A stretch of DNA of 64,000 nucleotides from Chromatiaceae bacterium (GTDB lineage: Bacteria > Pseudomonadota > Gammaproteobacteria > Chromatiales > Chromatiaceae), in contig JACKMT010000002.1 in the NCBI GenBank assembly GCA_024235255.1, positions 310,001 through 374,000 of the forward strand, given 5' to 3'. Position 1 is the first letter of the stretch; every line of letters starts with the position of its first letter. Made by a program: the position numbers and the translations under genes. The notes below the pieces were generated by a model. It did no database searches, had not been told where the DNA came from, and was given only the letters and a program-made list of their open reading frames with translations. Positions 50,663 through 58,799 of the stretch are shown piece after piece.

Positions 50663-51802
50663 ATGAACCGGTTTTATCCACCCAGCGGTCTGCGCGAGTC
50701 AAATCCAACCAAAGCGGAGGGTCTGCTCGCCGGCCTGCATCTGGATCTGCCGCTGTTGACCGGGTTGATTCTGTTGTGCCTTTATGGCTTGTTCGTTCTT
50801 TACAGTGCCAGCGGCCAGGATGCCGGACATATCGAACGACAGCTGATCAGGCTGGCGCTGGCTTTCATCGTAATGATTGTGGTTGCCCAGATTCCACCCG
50901 CCCAGATAAGACGTTGGTCGCCCCGTCTTTATGCTATCAGCTTGTTGTTGCTTGTCGTTGTGCTTGTCATCGGGCACGTAGGTAAAGGCGCCCAGCGCTG
51001 GCTCGATCTTGGGTTCTTTCGCTTCCAACCGGCGGAGCTGGCGAAACTTGCCGTCCCGATGATGATTACCTGGTTTCTCGCGGAAAGAAGTTTGCCCCCG
51101 AGCTGGCGGCGGATTGCCATTGCCGGCGTGATGATACTGGCTCCGGTGTTGATGATCGCCAAACAGCCCGATCTGGGCACCGCCCTGCTGGTTGCCAGCG
51201 CGGGCATATTTGCGCTATTTCTGGCCGGCCTCAGCTGGCGCTTCATGGCCGGCATGATTATCACCGCAGTTCCCGCCGGCTGGGCGCTTTGGGAGTGGGG
51301 CATGCGCGACTACCAGCGCGGCCGCGTGCTGACGTTCCTGGACCCGGAACGCGACCCACTGGGCAGCGGCTACCATATTATCCAGTCCAAGATTGCCATC
51401 GGTTCTGGCGGGCTTTACGGAAAAGGGTGGCTTAACGGCACCCAGTCGCATCTTGAATTTCTACCGGAGCGCACCACCGATTTTATATTCGCCGTACTGG
51501 CAGAAGAGTTCGGTCTCACCGGCATAGTTCTCCTGCTTGCACTCTACCTTTTCATAATACTGCGTGGGCTCTACATATCGACCCAGGCCCAGGATACGTT
51601 TAACCGCCTGCTGGGGGGATCGTTGACATTGGTATTCTTCGTCTATCTTTTCGTCAATACCGGTATGGTCAGCGGCCTGTTGCCGGTCGTCGGCGTGCCA
51701 CTCCCCCTGGTGAGCTACGGCGGCACCTCACTAGTGACCATTATGGCTGGGTTCGGTATTCTGATGTCCATTCACACCCATAGAAAACTGTTGCCGACCT
51801 GA
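50663..51802 (+). CDS. rodA: RodA peptidoglycan glycosyltransferase
   Basis: SEDS-family polymerase of lateral cell wall, partner of PBP2. 379 residues with about ten membrane helices. The catalytic region with FLPERTTDFIFAVLAEEFG and the VPLPLVSYGGTSLV signature near the C-terminus are present. Two bases after mrdA. Confidence 0.98.
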   Translation: MNRFYPPSGLRESNPTKAEGLLAGLHLDLPLLTGLILLCLYGLFVLYSASGQDAGHIERQLIRLALAFIVMIVVAQIPPAQIRRWSPRLYAISLLLLVVVLVIGHVGKGAQRWLDLGFFRFQPAELAKLAVPMMITWFLAERSLPPSWRRIAIAGVMILAPVLMIAKQPDLGTALLVASAGIFALFLAGLSWRFMAGMIITAVPAGWALWEWGMRDYQRGRVLTFLDPERDPLGSGYHIIQSKIAIGSGGLYGKGWLNGTQSHLEFLPERTTDFIFAVLAEEFGLTGIVLLLALYLFIILRGLYISTQAQDTFNRLLGGSLTLVFFVYLFVNTGMVSGLLPVVGVPLPLVSYGGTSLVTIMAGFGILMSIHTHRKLLPT

Positions 51803-51826
51803 GTCACCGGAGAGAAAACCATCAAC

Positions 51827-52876
51827 ATGCAGCACAAACTACACAAAATCCTAACGCTCCTGGCGGCACTGCTAATCGTCACGGCAGATACCGCATCAGC
51901 GGCAAAACCTCAGAGTTTCGATGCGGATGTAGAAAAATTCGTCAGTGAGATGAACCTTAAATATGGCCTTGAGCTAAATAGACTTCGGGAGTTGATGGGC
52001 AAGGTTACCTACCAGCAGAGCATTATCGACGCGATCACCCGACCGGCGGAAGCTAAACCCTGGGCGAAGTACCGCCCTATTTTCATTACCCCAAGCCGTA
52101 TCGCGCAAGGTGTGGAGTTCTGGAATGAAAACACCGCGCTGCTGGAAAGGGCCGAACAGGTGTACGGCGTTCCGGCGCAACTGATCGTGGCAATTATCGG
52201 CGTTGAAACACGTTATGGCAGGAACATTGGCAAATACCCGGTAGTAGACGCGCTCAGCACCCTCGCTTTTGGTTATCCCAAGCGCGCTGAGTTCTTCAGG
52301 CGCGAACTGGCGCAGTTTCTGTTGCTGATCCAGGAAGAGCGGATAGAGCCTGACGAAGCACTCGGATCATACGCCGGAGCCATGGGCCTGCCCCAGTTCA
52401 TTCCGAGCAGTTACCGCGCGTATGCGGTGGATTTCGATGGCGACGGGCAACGTGATCTCTGGCACAGCAAAGCCGATGTCATCGGCAGTGTTGCCGCCTA
52501 CTTCAAGCAACACGGATGGAAAAGGGGCGGCGACATCACCACTCGCGTGAGCGGCGTGGAGAGTCGGCACGATCCATTCGTGGAAGCCGGCATGAAACCC
52601 TCTTTCACTTTTGGCAAACTACGTAAGACCGGCGTCAGGAGTGAACAACCGGTTGCCGACGATGCACTCGCCAGCCTGATTCGTCTCGACGGTGAAACGG
52701 AATACGAGCACTGGTTAGGATTGCACAATTTTTATGTTATCACCCGCTATAATCACAGCAATCTTTACGCAATGGCGGTATATCAACTGAGTCGGGAGAT
52801 ACTTTCCGAGCGTGGCAGGCAGGCTCAGGCTGAAAATAGAGCCGAGACTGATAGCGACAGATTGGAGAACAAATGA
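51827..52876 (+). CDS. mltB: Lytic murein transglycosylase B-type
   Basis: Cleaves the glycan strand with formation of anhydromuramic acid. 349 residues, family 3 transglycosylase, with catalytic Glu127 in IGVETRYGRN. It has a signal peptide (MQHKLHKILTLLAALLIVTA) but no lipobox cysteine, so it is probably soluble periplasmic, unlike the E. coli MltB lipoprotein. ATGA overlap with rlpA. Confidence 0.94.
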   Translation: MQHKLHKILTLLAALLIVTADTASAAKPQSFDADVEKFVSEMNLKYGLELNRLRELMGKVTYQQSIIDAITRPAEAKPWAKYRPIFITPSRIAQGVEFWNENTALLERAEQVYGVPAQLIVAIIGVETRYGRNIGKYPVVDALSTLAFGYPKRAEFFRRELAQFLLLIQEERIEPDEALGSYAGAMGLPQFIPSSYRAYAVDFDGDGQRDLWHSKADVIGSVAAYFKQHGWKRGGDITTRVSGVESRHDPFVEAGMKPSFTFGKLRKTGVRSEQPVADDALASLIRLDGETEYEHWLGLHNFYVITRYNHSNLYAMAVYQLSREILSERGRQAQAENRAETDSDRLENK

Positions 52877-53736
52877 GATTAAATATTGGTAACGCTGCAC
52901 TGCTTTCTTCGGTGCTGATTGCTGCAGGCTGTTCCACCGTCCCTCCGCCACAGCTTCCGGATAGCGTCGACAGCGCACCTACTCGCTTGCTGGACCCGGA
53001 CGCCATCAGGGATGCCGTGCCCAGGTGGGAGCCCCGCAGCCGTTACGGCAACCCCGACAGCTATGAAGTATTCGGCAAACGTTATAACGTTATGCAGGAG
53101 AGCAGAGGATATCGTGAGAGAGGCATCGCCTCCTGGTATGGGACCAAGTTTCACGGTCGCTATACGAGCAACAGAGAGCCGTATGACATGTATGCGATGA
53201 CCGCCGCGCACACCAGCCTGCCACTGCCAACCTTTGTCAAAGTGAATAACCTGCAAAACGGCCGCAGCATCGTGGTGCGGGTCAATGACCGCGGTCCGTT
53301 TCATAACAACAGGATTATCGACCTCTCCTACGCGGCGGCGACCAAACTCGGTATTCTGGGAAAAGGAACCGGATTGGTGGAGGTGATTGCAATCGATACG
53401 CGCCAATCATACGCGGTAGATGAGACAAAGCCGGAGCAGGAACGGACGGTACAAGCATCCTTGTCAACACCTGAGCAGCCGACAAAACCGCTCAGCGCTT
53501 CGCCAGACATGTTCATTCAGGTCGGCGCCTTCAGCAACCGTTATAATGCCGACCGTCTGCGTCAACAATTACAGCACAAACTTGAACAGCCGGTGCGCAT
53601 CCACGAGAGCCAAAGTCTGGGTCAGGAGTTTTTCCGGGTTCAGGTAGGTCCGCTCAACGATATCGAGCAATCCGATGAAGTCGCCCGGAAACTGGCCCAA
53701 CTAGGCGTGGACCAGACGCATATTGTCATCGAGTAA
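52873..53736 (+). CDS. rlpA: RlpA septal-ring lipoprotein
   Basis: Lytic transglycosylase acting on stem-less glycans in pseudomonads, with DPBB and SPOR domains. 287 residues. Lipobox IAAGC with Cys20; DPBB domain with GIASWYGTKFHGRYTSNRE, AAHTSLPLPTFV and RVNDRGPFHNNRIIDLSYAA (about 75-170); SPOR domain (about 212-287) starting FIQVGAFSNRYNADRL. Translationally coupled to mltB. Confidence 0.96.
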   Translation: MRLNIGNAALLSSVLIAAGCSTVPPPQLPDSVDSAPTRLLDPDAIRDAVPRWEPRSRYGNPDSYEVFGKRYNVMQESRGYRERGIASWYGTKFHGRYTSNREPYDMYAMTAAHTSLPLPTFVKVNNLQNGRSIVVRVNDRGPFHNNRIIDLSYAAATKLGILGKGTGLVEVIAIDTRQSYAVDETKPEQERTVQASLSTPEQPTKPLSASPDMFIQVGAFSNRYNADRLRQQLQHKLEQPVRIHESQSLGQEFFRVQVGPLNDIEQSDEVARKLAQLGVDQTHIVIE

Positions 53737-53814
53737 AAGCAACGCGATTCAAATCTCCATCCGGCACTTCAGCCGAAGGTGGAGCAAAACGCCAAAGAAT
53801 TTAAGGAAAAGACT

Positions 53815-54966
53815 GTGCCAGCCCAGCACCACCACAAACCGTTAATCATTATCTGCCTTCTGGCGCTGTTAACAGCGTATACAGCCGCAGCAGCGGCTCC
53901 CATCCCAGCACCGCCGAGCGTGGCTGCCAGCGGCCATCTGCTGATTGATTTCGACAGCGGCCAGGTACTTTCAGAGCATAATGCGGATCAAAAACTGGAG
54001 CCCGCAAGCTTGACCAAAATCATGACGGCCTATGTCGTGTTACGAGAAATCAAGGCAGGCAATATCAAGCTTGACGATCATGTCCTGATCAGCAAAAAAG
54101 CCTGGCTCACTCCCGGTTCCCGCATGTTTATCGAAGTCGACAAAGAGGTGTCGGTTGAGCAGTTGCTGAAAGGCATGATCATCCAGTCCGGCAACGACGC
54201 CAGCGTTGCGCTGGCGGAACACATCGCGGGCAGCGAAGAGACTTTCGCCAACCTGATGAACACTCACGCCAAACGGCTTGGCATGCTGAGCAGCCACTTT
54301 GTCAACAGCACCGGCCTGCCGGACGAAAATCATTTCACCACACCACGCGATATCATTAAGGTTTCGGAGGCGACTATTCGCGAGTTTCCCGAATACTACG
54401 CCTGGTACGCCGAGCCAGAGTACACCTTCAACAGTATCAAACAACACAACCGCAACCGGCTGCTATGGCGCGACAAAAGTGTGGATGGCGTAAAAACCGG
54501 ACATACCGAAGCCGCCGGCTTCTGCCTGGTCGCATCCGCAAAAAGGGAGTCGATGCGGCTGACTTCAGTCGTCATGGGCACCGACAGCGAGGAGGCTCGC
54601 GCCAAGGAGAGCCTGTCGCTCCTCAACTACGGTTTTCGTTTTTTCGAGACGCACCGGCTGTATGACGCCGGAACAACATTGAACCAAACCAGAGTCTGGA
54701 AAGGGGCAAAGGAGAGCCTTGCAGCAGGCGTGGAGAAATCGCTGTATGTCACCATTCCGCGCAACCAGTACAAGAATCTCACCGCCACCATGCAAATCGA
54801 TCCAAAACAGATTGCGCCGATAAGCCAGGGCCAGTCCGTGGGCAGCATCAACGTATCGCTGGCGGATGAAACCGTCCTTACGGTGCCGCTGGTAGCACTG
54901 GAACAGATCGATGAGGGCGGTATTTGGCCGACAGTCAGGGACACGGTTCTGTTGTGGTTTGAATAG
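53815..54966 (+). CDS. dacA: D-alanyl-D-alanine carboxypeptidase (PBP5/6 type)
   Basis: Trims pentapeptides of peptidoglycan. 383 residues from a GTG with AAGGA 7 bases upstream, giving a clean signal peptide (MPAQHHHKPLIIICLLALLT); a GTG at 53779 would add 12 residues. SxxK in ASLTKIMTAYV, SGN in QSGNDASVAL and KTG in DGVKTGHTEAAG; the C-terminal domain ends in an amphipathic anchor helix (TVRDTVLLWFE). Confidence 0.95.
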   Translation: MPAQHHHKPLIIICLLALLTAYTAAAAAPIPAPPSVAASGHLLIDFDSGQVLSEHNADQKLEPASLTKIMTAYVVLREIKAGNIKLDDHVLISKKAWLTPGSRMFIEVDKEVSVEQLLKGMIIQSGNDASVALAEHIAGSEETFANLMNTHAKRLGMLSSHFVNSTGLPDENHFTTPRDIIKVSEATIREFPEYYAWYAEPEYTFNSIKQHNRNRLLWRDKSVDGVKTGHTEAAGFCLVASAKRESMRLTSVVMGTDSEEARAKESLSLLNYGFRFFETHRLYDAGTTLNQTRVWKGAKESLAAGVEKSLYVTIPRNQYKNLTATMQIDPKQIAPISQGQSVGSINVSLADETVLTVPLVALEQIDEGGIWPTVRDTVLLWFE

Positions 54967-55067
54967 ATGCCCCAGCGAAGACTTGTGACACCGGGTGTTT
55001 CCGACCGCGATCACCCGGCTGCAAACCAACCCGACGATGGTCGTCTAAATCCGAACGAAAGAGCGAA

Positions 55068-55334
55068 ATGACCGAACAGGAGACACTGCTCAAATTTCCC
55101 TGCCAGTTTTCCGTCAAGGCCATGGGTCTGGCAGCAGATGATTTCGACCTGCTCGTGGTGCAGATCATCAACCGCCATGTGCCCAATCTGGGTGAAGGCG
55201 CGGTGACAACCCGACCCAGCAGAGAGGGTAAATATGTCTCGGTAACGGTCACTTTCGAAGCCAGCAGTAAAGCGCAACTGGACGCAATTTACCTGGCATT
55301 AAGCGCCAACGAGCGCGTGCTCATGAGCTTATAG
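55068..55334 (+). CDS. ybeD: YbeD-family protein (DUF493)
   Basis: Small ACT-like fold protein of unknown function conserved next to dacA and lipB. 88 residues, starting MTEQETLLKFPCQFSVKAMG and containing VTTRPSREGKYVSVTVTFEA. The dacA-ybeD-lipB-lipA order is the same as in E. coli. Confidence 0.94.
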   Translation: MTEQETLLKFPCQFSVKAMGLAADDFDLLVVQIINRHVPNLGEGAVTTRPSREGKYVSVTVTFEASSKAQLDAIYLALSANERVLMSL

Positions 55335-55348
55335 ACGGCAGCCTCGGC

Positions 55349-55969
55349 GTGCATGAGATATCGGTTCACCAATTGGGATTGCAGCCGTACCTAGAAATCT
55401 GGCGCCGCATGCAGCATTTCACCGATGCACGGGATGCAGAAACCCGGGACGAAATCTGGTTACTGGAACACCCATCGGTTTTTACTCAGGGACAGGCAGG
55501 CAGATCGGAGCACCTGCTCGATCCGGGAGATATTCCGGTCATTCAGGTTGACCGTGGCGGCCAGGTAACCTATCACGGCCCCGGGCAGTTGATCGTTTAT
55601 CTGCTGCTCGATCTGCACCGGCGGAAGCTCGGCATTCGCCCTCTCGTCACGCTGATAGAAGCCAGCATCGTGGAACTATTGGCTAGGTTTGAGATAGACG
55701 CAGCTCCACGTGTGGATGCCCCAGGTGTCTATGTGGATGGACGTAAAATTGCCTCACTTGGCCTGCGGGTGCGCCGTGGCTGCAGTTTTCACGGTATGAG
55801 CCTGAATGTAAATATGGACCTGGAGCCCTTCGGCCGGATCAACCCGTGCGGACATCCCGGCCTGGAACTGACCCAGCTGAGTGACCTGGGAGGGCCGGCG
55901 GACCTGCAGCTGGTCAGCGAAGCGCTGACCGAAATATTGACGCGGCGTCTCGACTCCGTGGCAACATAG
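55349..55969 (+). CDS. lipB: Octanoyl-ACP:protein N-octanoyltransferase
   Basis: Moves octanoate from ACP to lipoyl domains. 206 residues with a GTG start (MHEISVHQLGLQPYLEIWRR). Cys-Lys pair: Cys in INPCGHPGLELTQL and Lys in DGRKIASLGLRV; the GGQVTYHGPGQLIVYLLLDL motif binds the acyl group. Acts just before LipA. Confidence 0.97.
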   Translation: MHEISVHQLGLQPYLEIWRRMQHFTDARDAETRDEIWLLEHPSVFTQGQAGRSEHLLDPGDIPVIQVDRGGQVTYHGPGQLIVYLLLDLHRRKLGIRPLVTLIEASIVELLARFEIDAAPRVDAPGVYVDGRKIASLGLRVRRGCSFHGMSLNVNMDLEPFGRINPCGHPGLELTQLSDLGGPADLQLVSEALTEILTRRLDSVAT

Positions 55970-56037
55970 CCGGAGTCGCCGAGACAGCACAAGTGTGTGT
56001 CAGCCATGCCTGTAACGATCGCGAGAACATCAAAATC

Positions 56038-57021
56038 ATGCCAAAAAGCCCCGACTATTCTGCCCCCTCCCGCTCCATGCCCGATACTCACCAGCGCGGG
56101 AAAGAGAAGCTGTCACGCATTCCGGTAAAAGTAGAGAACAGCGCGAACAGGCTGAGAAAACCGGACTGGATCCGGGCCCGACTGCCCAGCGGAGAGCGCG
56201 TCAACAGGATAAAGCGGGTGCTCAGAGAGTCCGGCCTGAGTTCGGTATGCGAGGAGGCTGCCTGCCCCAATTTAGGGGAGTGCTTCAATCACGGCACTGC
56301 CACCTTCATGATCATGGGTGACATCTGCACCCGCCGCTGCCCTTTCTGTGACGTTGCCCATGGCAAGCCGCGGCCGCTCGATGCTGAGGAGCCGGGCCAG
56401 TTGGCGCAGGCCGTGCGATCCATGGGATTGAAATATGTGGTGATCACATCGGTCGACAGAGACGACCTGCGCGATGGCGGTGCCGGCCACTTTGTCGAGT
56501 GCATCCTGGCAGTGCGTCAGGCCAACCCGGGGATCCGCATCGAAATACTGGTGCCCGACTTCCGGGGACGCATGGCACAGGCACTGCAGCAGTTCCACTC
56601 GCTGCAGCCGGATGTATTCAACCACAACCTGGAAACAGTTCCCCGCCTCTACAGAAAGGCCCGGCCCGGCGCCGACTATCAGGGCTCGCTGGAGCTGCTG
56701 CTGCGCTTCAAACAGCAGCATCCGGCGGTACAGACGAAGTCGGGGCTGATGCTCGGACTCGGGGAAGAGATAACGGAAGTTGCGGAGGTGATGCAGGCGC
56801 TGCGCGAGCACGGCTGCGATATGCTGACACTGGGCCAGTATCTGCAGCCCAGCCGGGAACATCTGCCCGTCTCTCGCTTTGTCCCGCCCGAAGAGTTCGA
56901 GCAGCTGCGCCAGCTGGGGGAATCCATGGGATTCTCCAGTGTCGCCAGCGGCCCGTTGGTGCGCTCCTCCTACCATGCGGATCTGCAGGCTAACCCCCTG
57001 CTGAACAGCGCATCGGACTGA
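56038..57021 (+). CDS. lipA: Lipoyl synthase
   Basis: Radical-SAM enzyme inserting two sulfurs into octanoyl chains. 327 residues from MPKSPDYSAPSRSMPDTHQR; a longer frame to 55993 is possible. Auxiliary cluster CEEAACPNLGEC and SAM cluster CTRRCPFC are complete; the RSSYHAD end supplies the serine ligand. Stop shares a base with the next start. Confidence 0.97.
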   Translation: MPKSPDYSAPSRSMPDTHQRGKEKLSRIPVKVENSANRLRKPDWIRARLPSGERVNRIKRVLRESGLSSVCEEAACPNLGECFNHGTATFMIMGDICTRRCPFCDVAHGKPRPLDAEEPGQLAQAVRSMGLKYVVITSVDRDDLRDGGAGHFVECILAVRQANPGIRIEILVPDFRGRMAQALQQFHSLQPDVFNHNLETVPRLYRKARPGADYQGSLELLLRFKQQHPAVQTKSGLMLGLGEEITEVAEVMQALREHGCDMLTLGQYLQPSREHLPVSRFVPPEEFEQLRQLGESMGFSSVASGPLVRSSYHADLQANPLLNSASD

Positions 57022-57800
57022 TGGGACAGGAGATCGTCTGGGTTGTAAAGGCGCTGCTGCTGCCACCGGGCGGCATCATTCTGCTGGGAGTTTTCGGCCT
57101 CATCATGGGAGGACGAAGCCTGGCGGGAAGGTTTCTGATAACGCTCTCACTCGTCGCGCTCTATCTTTTCAGTACTCCGTATATCGCCAACCGGATGATG
57201 GCCGAGGTTGAAACTTTCCCGGCGCTGTCGCCAACGGAGATCCAAGACAACAATGCGGAAGCGATCGTGGTGCTGGGCGGCGGGCGCCGTGATGATGCAG
57301 CGGAGTTTGGGGGCGACACGGTTAACGGCCTGTTGCTGGAGCGGCTTCGCTATGCGGCATACCTGTCGCGGCTGACCGGGCTGCCGGTCATTCCAAGCGG
57401 GGGCAACGCTCACTCTGAAGGGCCGGCAGAAGCTGCCTTGGCAAGAAGAGTTCTGGAAGAGGAGTTCAATGTGCCTGTGGCAGCCACCGAGGAGAGCAGC
57501 CGGACCACCTGGGAAAATGCAACGATGACGGCCGCGCTGCTGCGGCGCGCAGGCATCGGCAGGGTTTTTTTGGTAACCCATGCGATGCATATGCCGAGAT
57601 CGATGGAGATGTTCAGACGGGCCGAGATAGACGCGATCGCCGCCCCCACGGCGTTTATTCATAACAGCAATTCGCCGGACCTGGTTTCCGACTGGCTGCC
57701 CAATCCGAAAACCCTATGGCATAGCTATTATGCGCTGCACGAGCTTGTCGGCAGCGCATGGTACGCTATACGCCAACATTGGAGCAGTCTGGTCGATTAG
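57021..57800 (+). CDS. DUF218 (ElyC/SanA/YdcF-like) membrane protein
   Basis: 259 residues. Two N-terminal membrane helices (about 8-28 and 38-56), then the DUF218 domain with AIVVLGGGRRDDAAEFGG, SRTTWENATMTAALLRR and FLVTHAMHMPRSMEMFRR. E. coli ElyC, of similar layout, affects peptidoglycan and enterobacterial antigen lipid-carrier use; the role here is inferred only. Coupled to lipA by a one-base overlap. Confidence 0.88.
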   Translation: MGQEIVWVVKALLLPPGGIILLGVFGLIMGGRSLAGRFLITLSLVALYLFSTPYIANRMMAEVETFPALSPTEIQDNNAEAIVVLGGGRRDDAAEFGGDTVNGLLLERLRYAAYLSRLTGLPVIPSGGNAHSEGPAEAALARRVLEEEFNVPVAATEESSRTTWENATMTAALLRRAGIGRVFLVTHAMHMPRSMEMFRRAEIDAIAAPTAFIHNSNSPDLVSDWLPNPKTLWHSYYALHELVGSAWYAIRQHWSSLVD

Positions 57801-57830
57801 ATGCAGGAAAAGCCCTCTGCCGCATGTGGC

Positions 57831-58283
57831 TCAGTCATCGTCAACCTGGCGGAACTCACCTTCGATCACTCGCGTATTTTCTTTATTTTGCTCGGGCTGC
57901 CGAAACGGCGGTTGCCGCTGCAGAATGCCGGAATGCTTCAGAAAATAGAGCAGCAGGGCGCGCCTGATCGGCGGTATCAGCAGAATGAAGCCGATGGCGT
58001 CGGTGATAAACCCCGGCAACAGCAGCATAACACCGGTAACCAGCAGCACCGCACCTTCCAATATCTCAAGCGCCGGCATCTCCTCACGGGAGAGCGCATC
58101 GCGCACCCGCAGCAAGGTGCTGAATCCCTGCACACGCACCATCATGCCTCCCAGTACAGCAGTGAAGACCGTCAGCGTAATGGTGGGTATGGCGCCGATC
58201 TCAGCACCAACCTGGATTAAAAAATAGAGCTCCGTCAGCGGGATGCCGACGAATAACAGCAGCAAAAGAAAAAGCGGATTCAT
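57831..58283 (-). CDS. fxsA: FxsA-family membrane protein
   Basis: Inner-membrane protein named from E. coli, where excess relieves phage T7 exclusion by F plasmid. 150 residues with three or four hydrophobic helices; starts MNPLFLLLLLFVGIPLTELY, with ILEGAVLLVTGVMLLLPGFI and the usual acidic C-terminal tail. Convergent with the DUF218 gene and divergent from cutA. Confidence 0.94.
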   Translation of the reverse strand: MNPLFLLLLLFVGIPLTELYFLIQVGAEIGAIPTITLTVFTAVLGGMMVRVQGFSTLLRVRDALSREEMPALEILEGAVLLVTGVMLLLPGFITDAIGFILLIPPIRRALLLYFLKHSGILQRQPPFRQPEQNKENTRVIEGEFRQVDDD

Positions 58284-58469
58284 GCGACCCGAGCTTACGC
58301 CCTCCCCGGCAGTGAAACAAGCCGGAATACCGATCTACACCGCGCTGCCCCGGAGAGCTCCCAAGAGCCGTAAAAACTGCCCGAAACACCCCCTGAACGA
58401 TATGCCAGCCCGCTCAATCGCTATAGCAGGATTTTGCCGCCGCAGCAGCGTTGCGCTATCTTTGCAGGT

Positions 58470-58799
58470 ATGCCAACTGAACTGCTACTGGTTTACTGCA
58501 CCTGTCCCGATCTGAACAGTGCCGAGTCCATCTCCAGACAACTGATCGAACAAGGTGCGGCAGCCTGTGTAAACAGGCTGCCCGGTGTCTTTTCCACCTA
58601 TATGTGGCAGGGAAACCCGGAGACCAGCGAAGAGATACTGCTGCTCATCAAGAGCTGCAGCGAACGGTATCCAGAAGTTGAGAAAATCATTGTATCATTG
58701 CACCCTTATGAACTTCCCGAAATCATCGCTGTCTCTGTAGATCGGGGACTTCCGGATTATCTGCACTGGGTCAAGCAATGCACCGAAAATCAAACCTAG
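58470..58799 (+). CDS. cutA: CutA divalent-cation tolerance protein
   Basis: Trimeric ferredoxin-like protein. 109 residues, starting MPTELLLVYCTCPDLNSAES, with the conserved AACVNRLPGVFSTYMWQG and HPYELPEIIAV. The ATG at 58470 gives the family length; a possible promoter TTGCCG-17-TATCTT ends only about 8 bases before it, hinting at a near-leaderless mRNA. Overlaps dsbD by 22 bases. Confidence 0.95.
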   Translation: MPTELLLVYCTCPDLNSAESISRQLIEQGAAACVNRLPGVFSTYMWQGNPETSEEILLLIKSCSERYPEVEKIIVSLHPYELPEIIAVSVDRGLPDYLHWVKQCTENQT

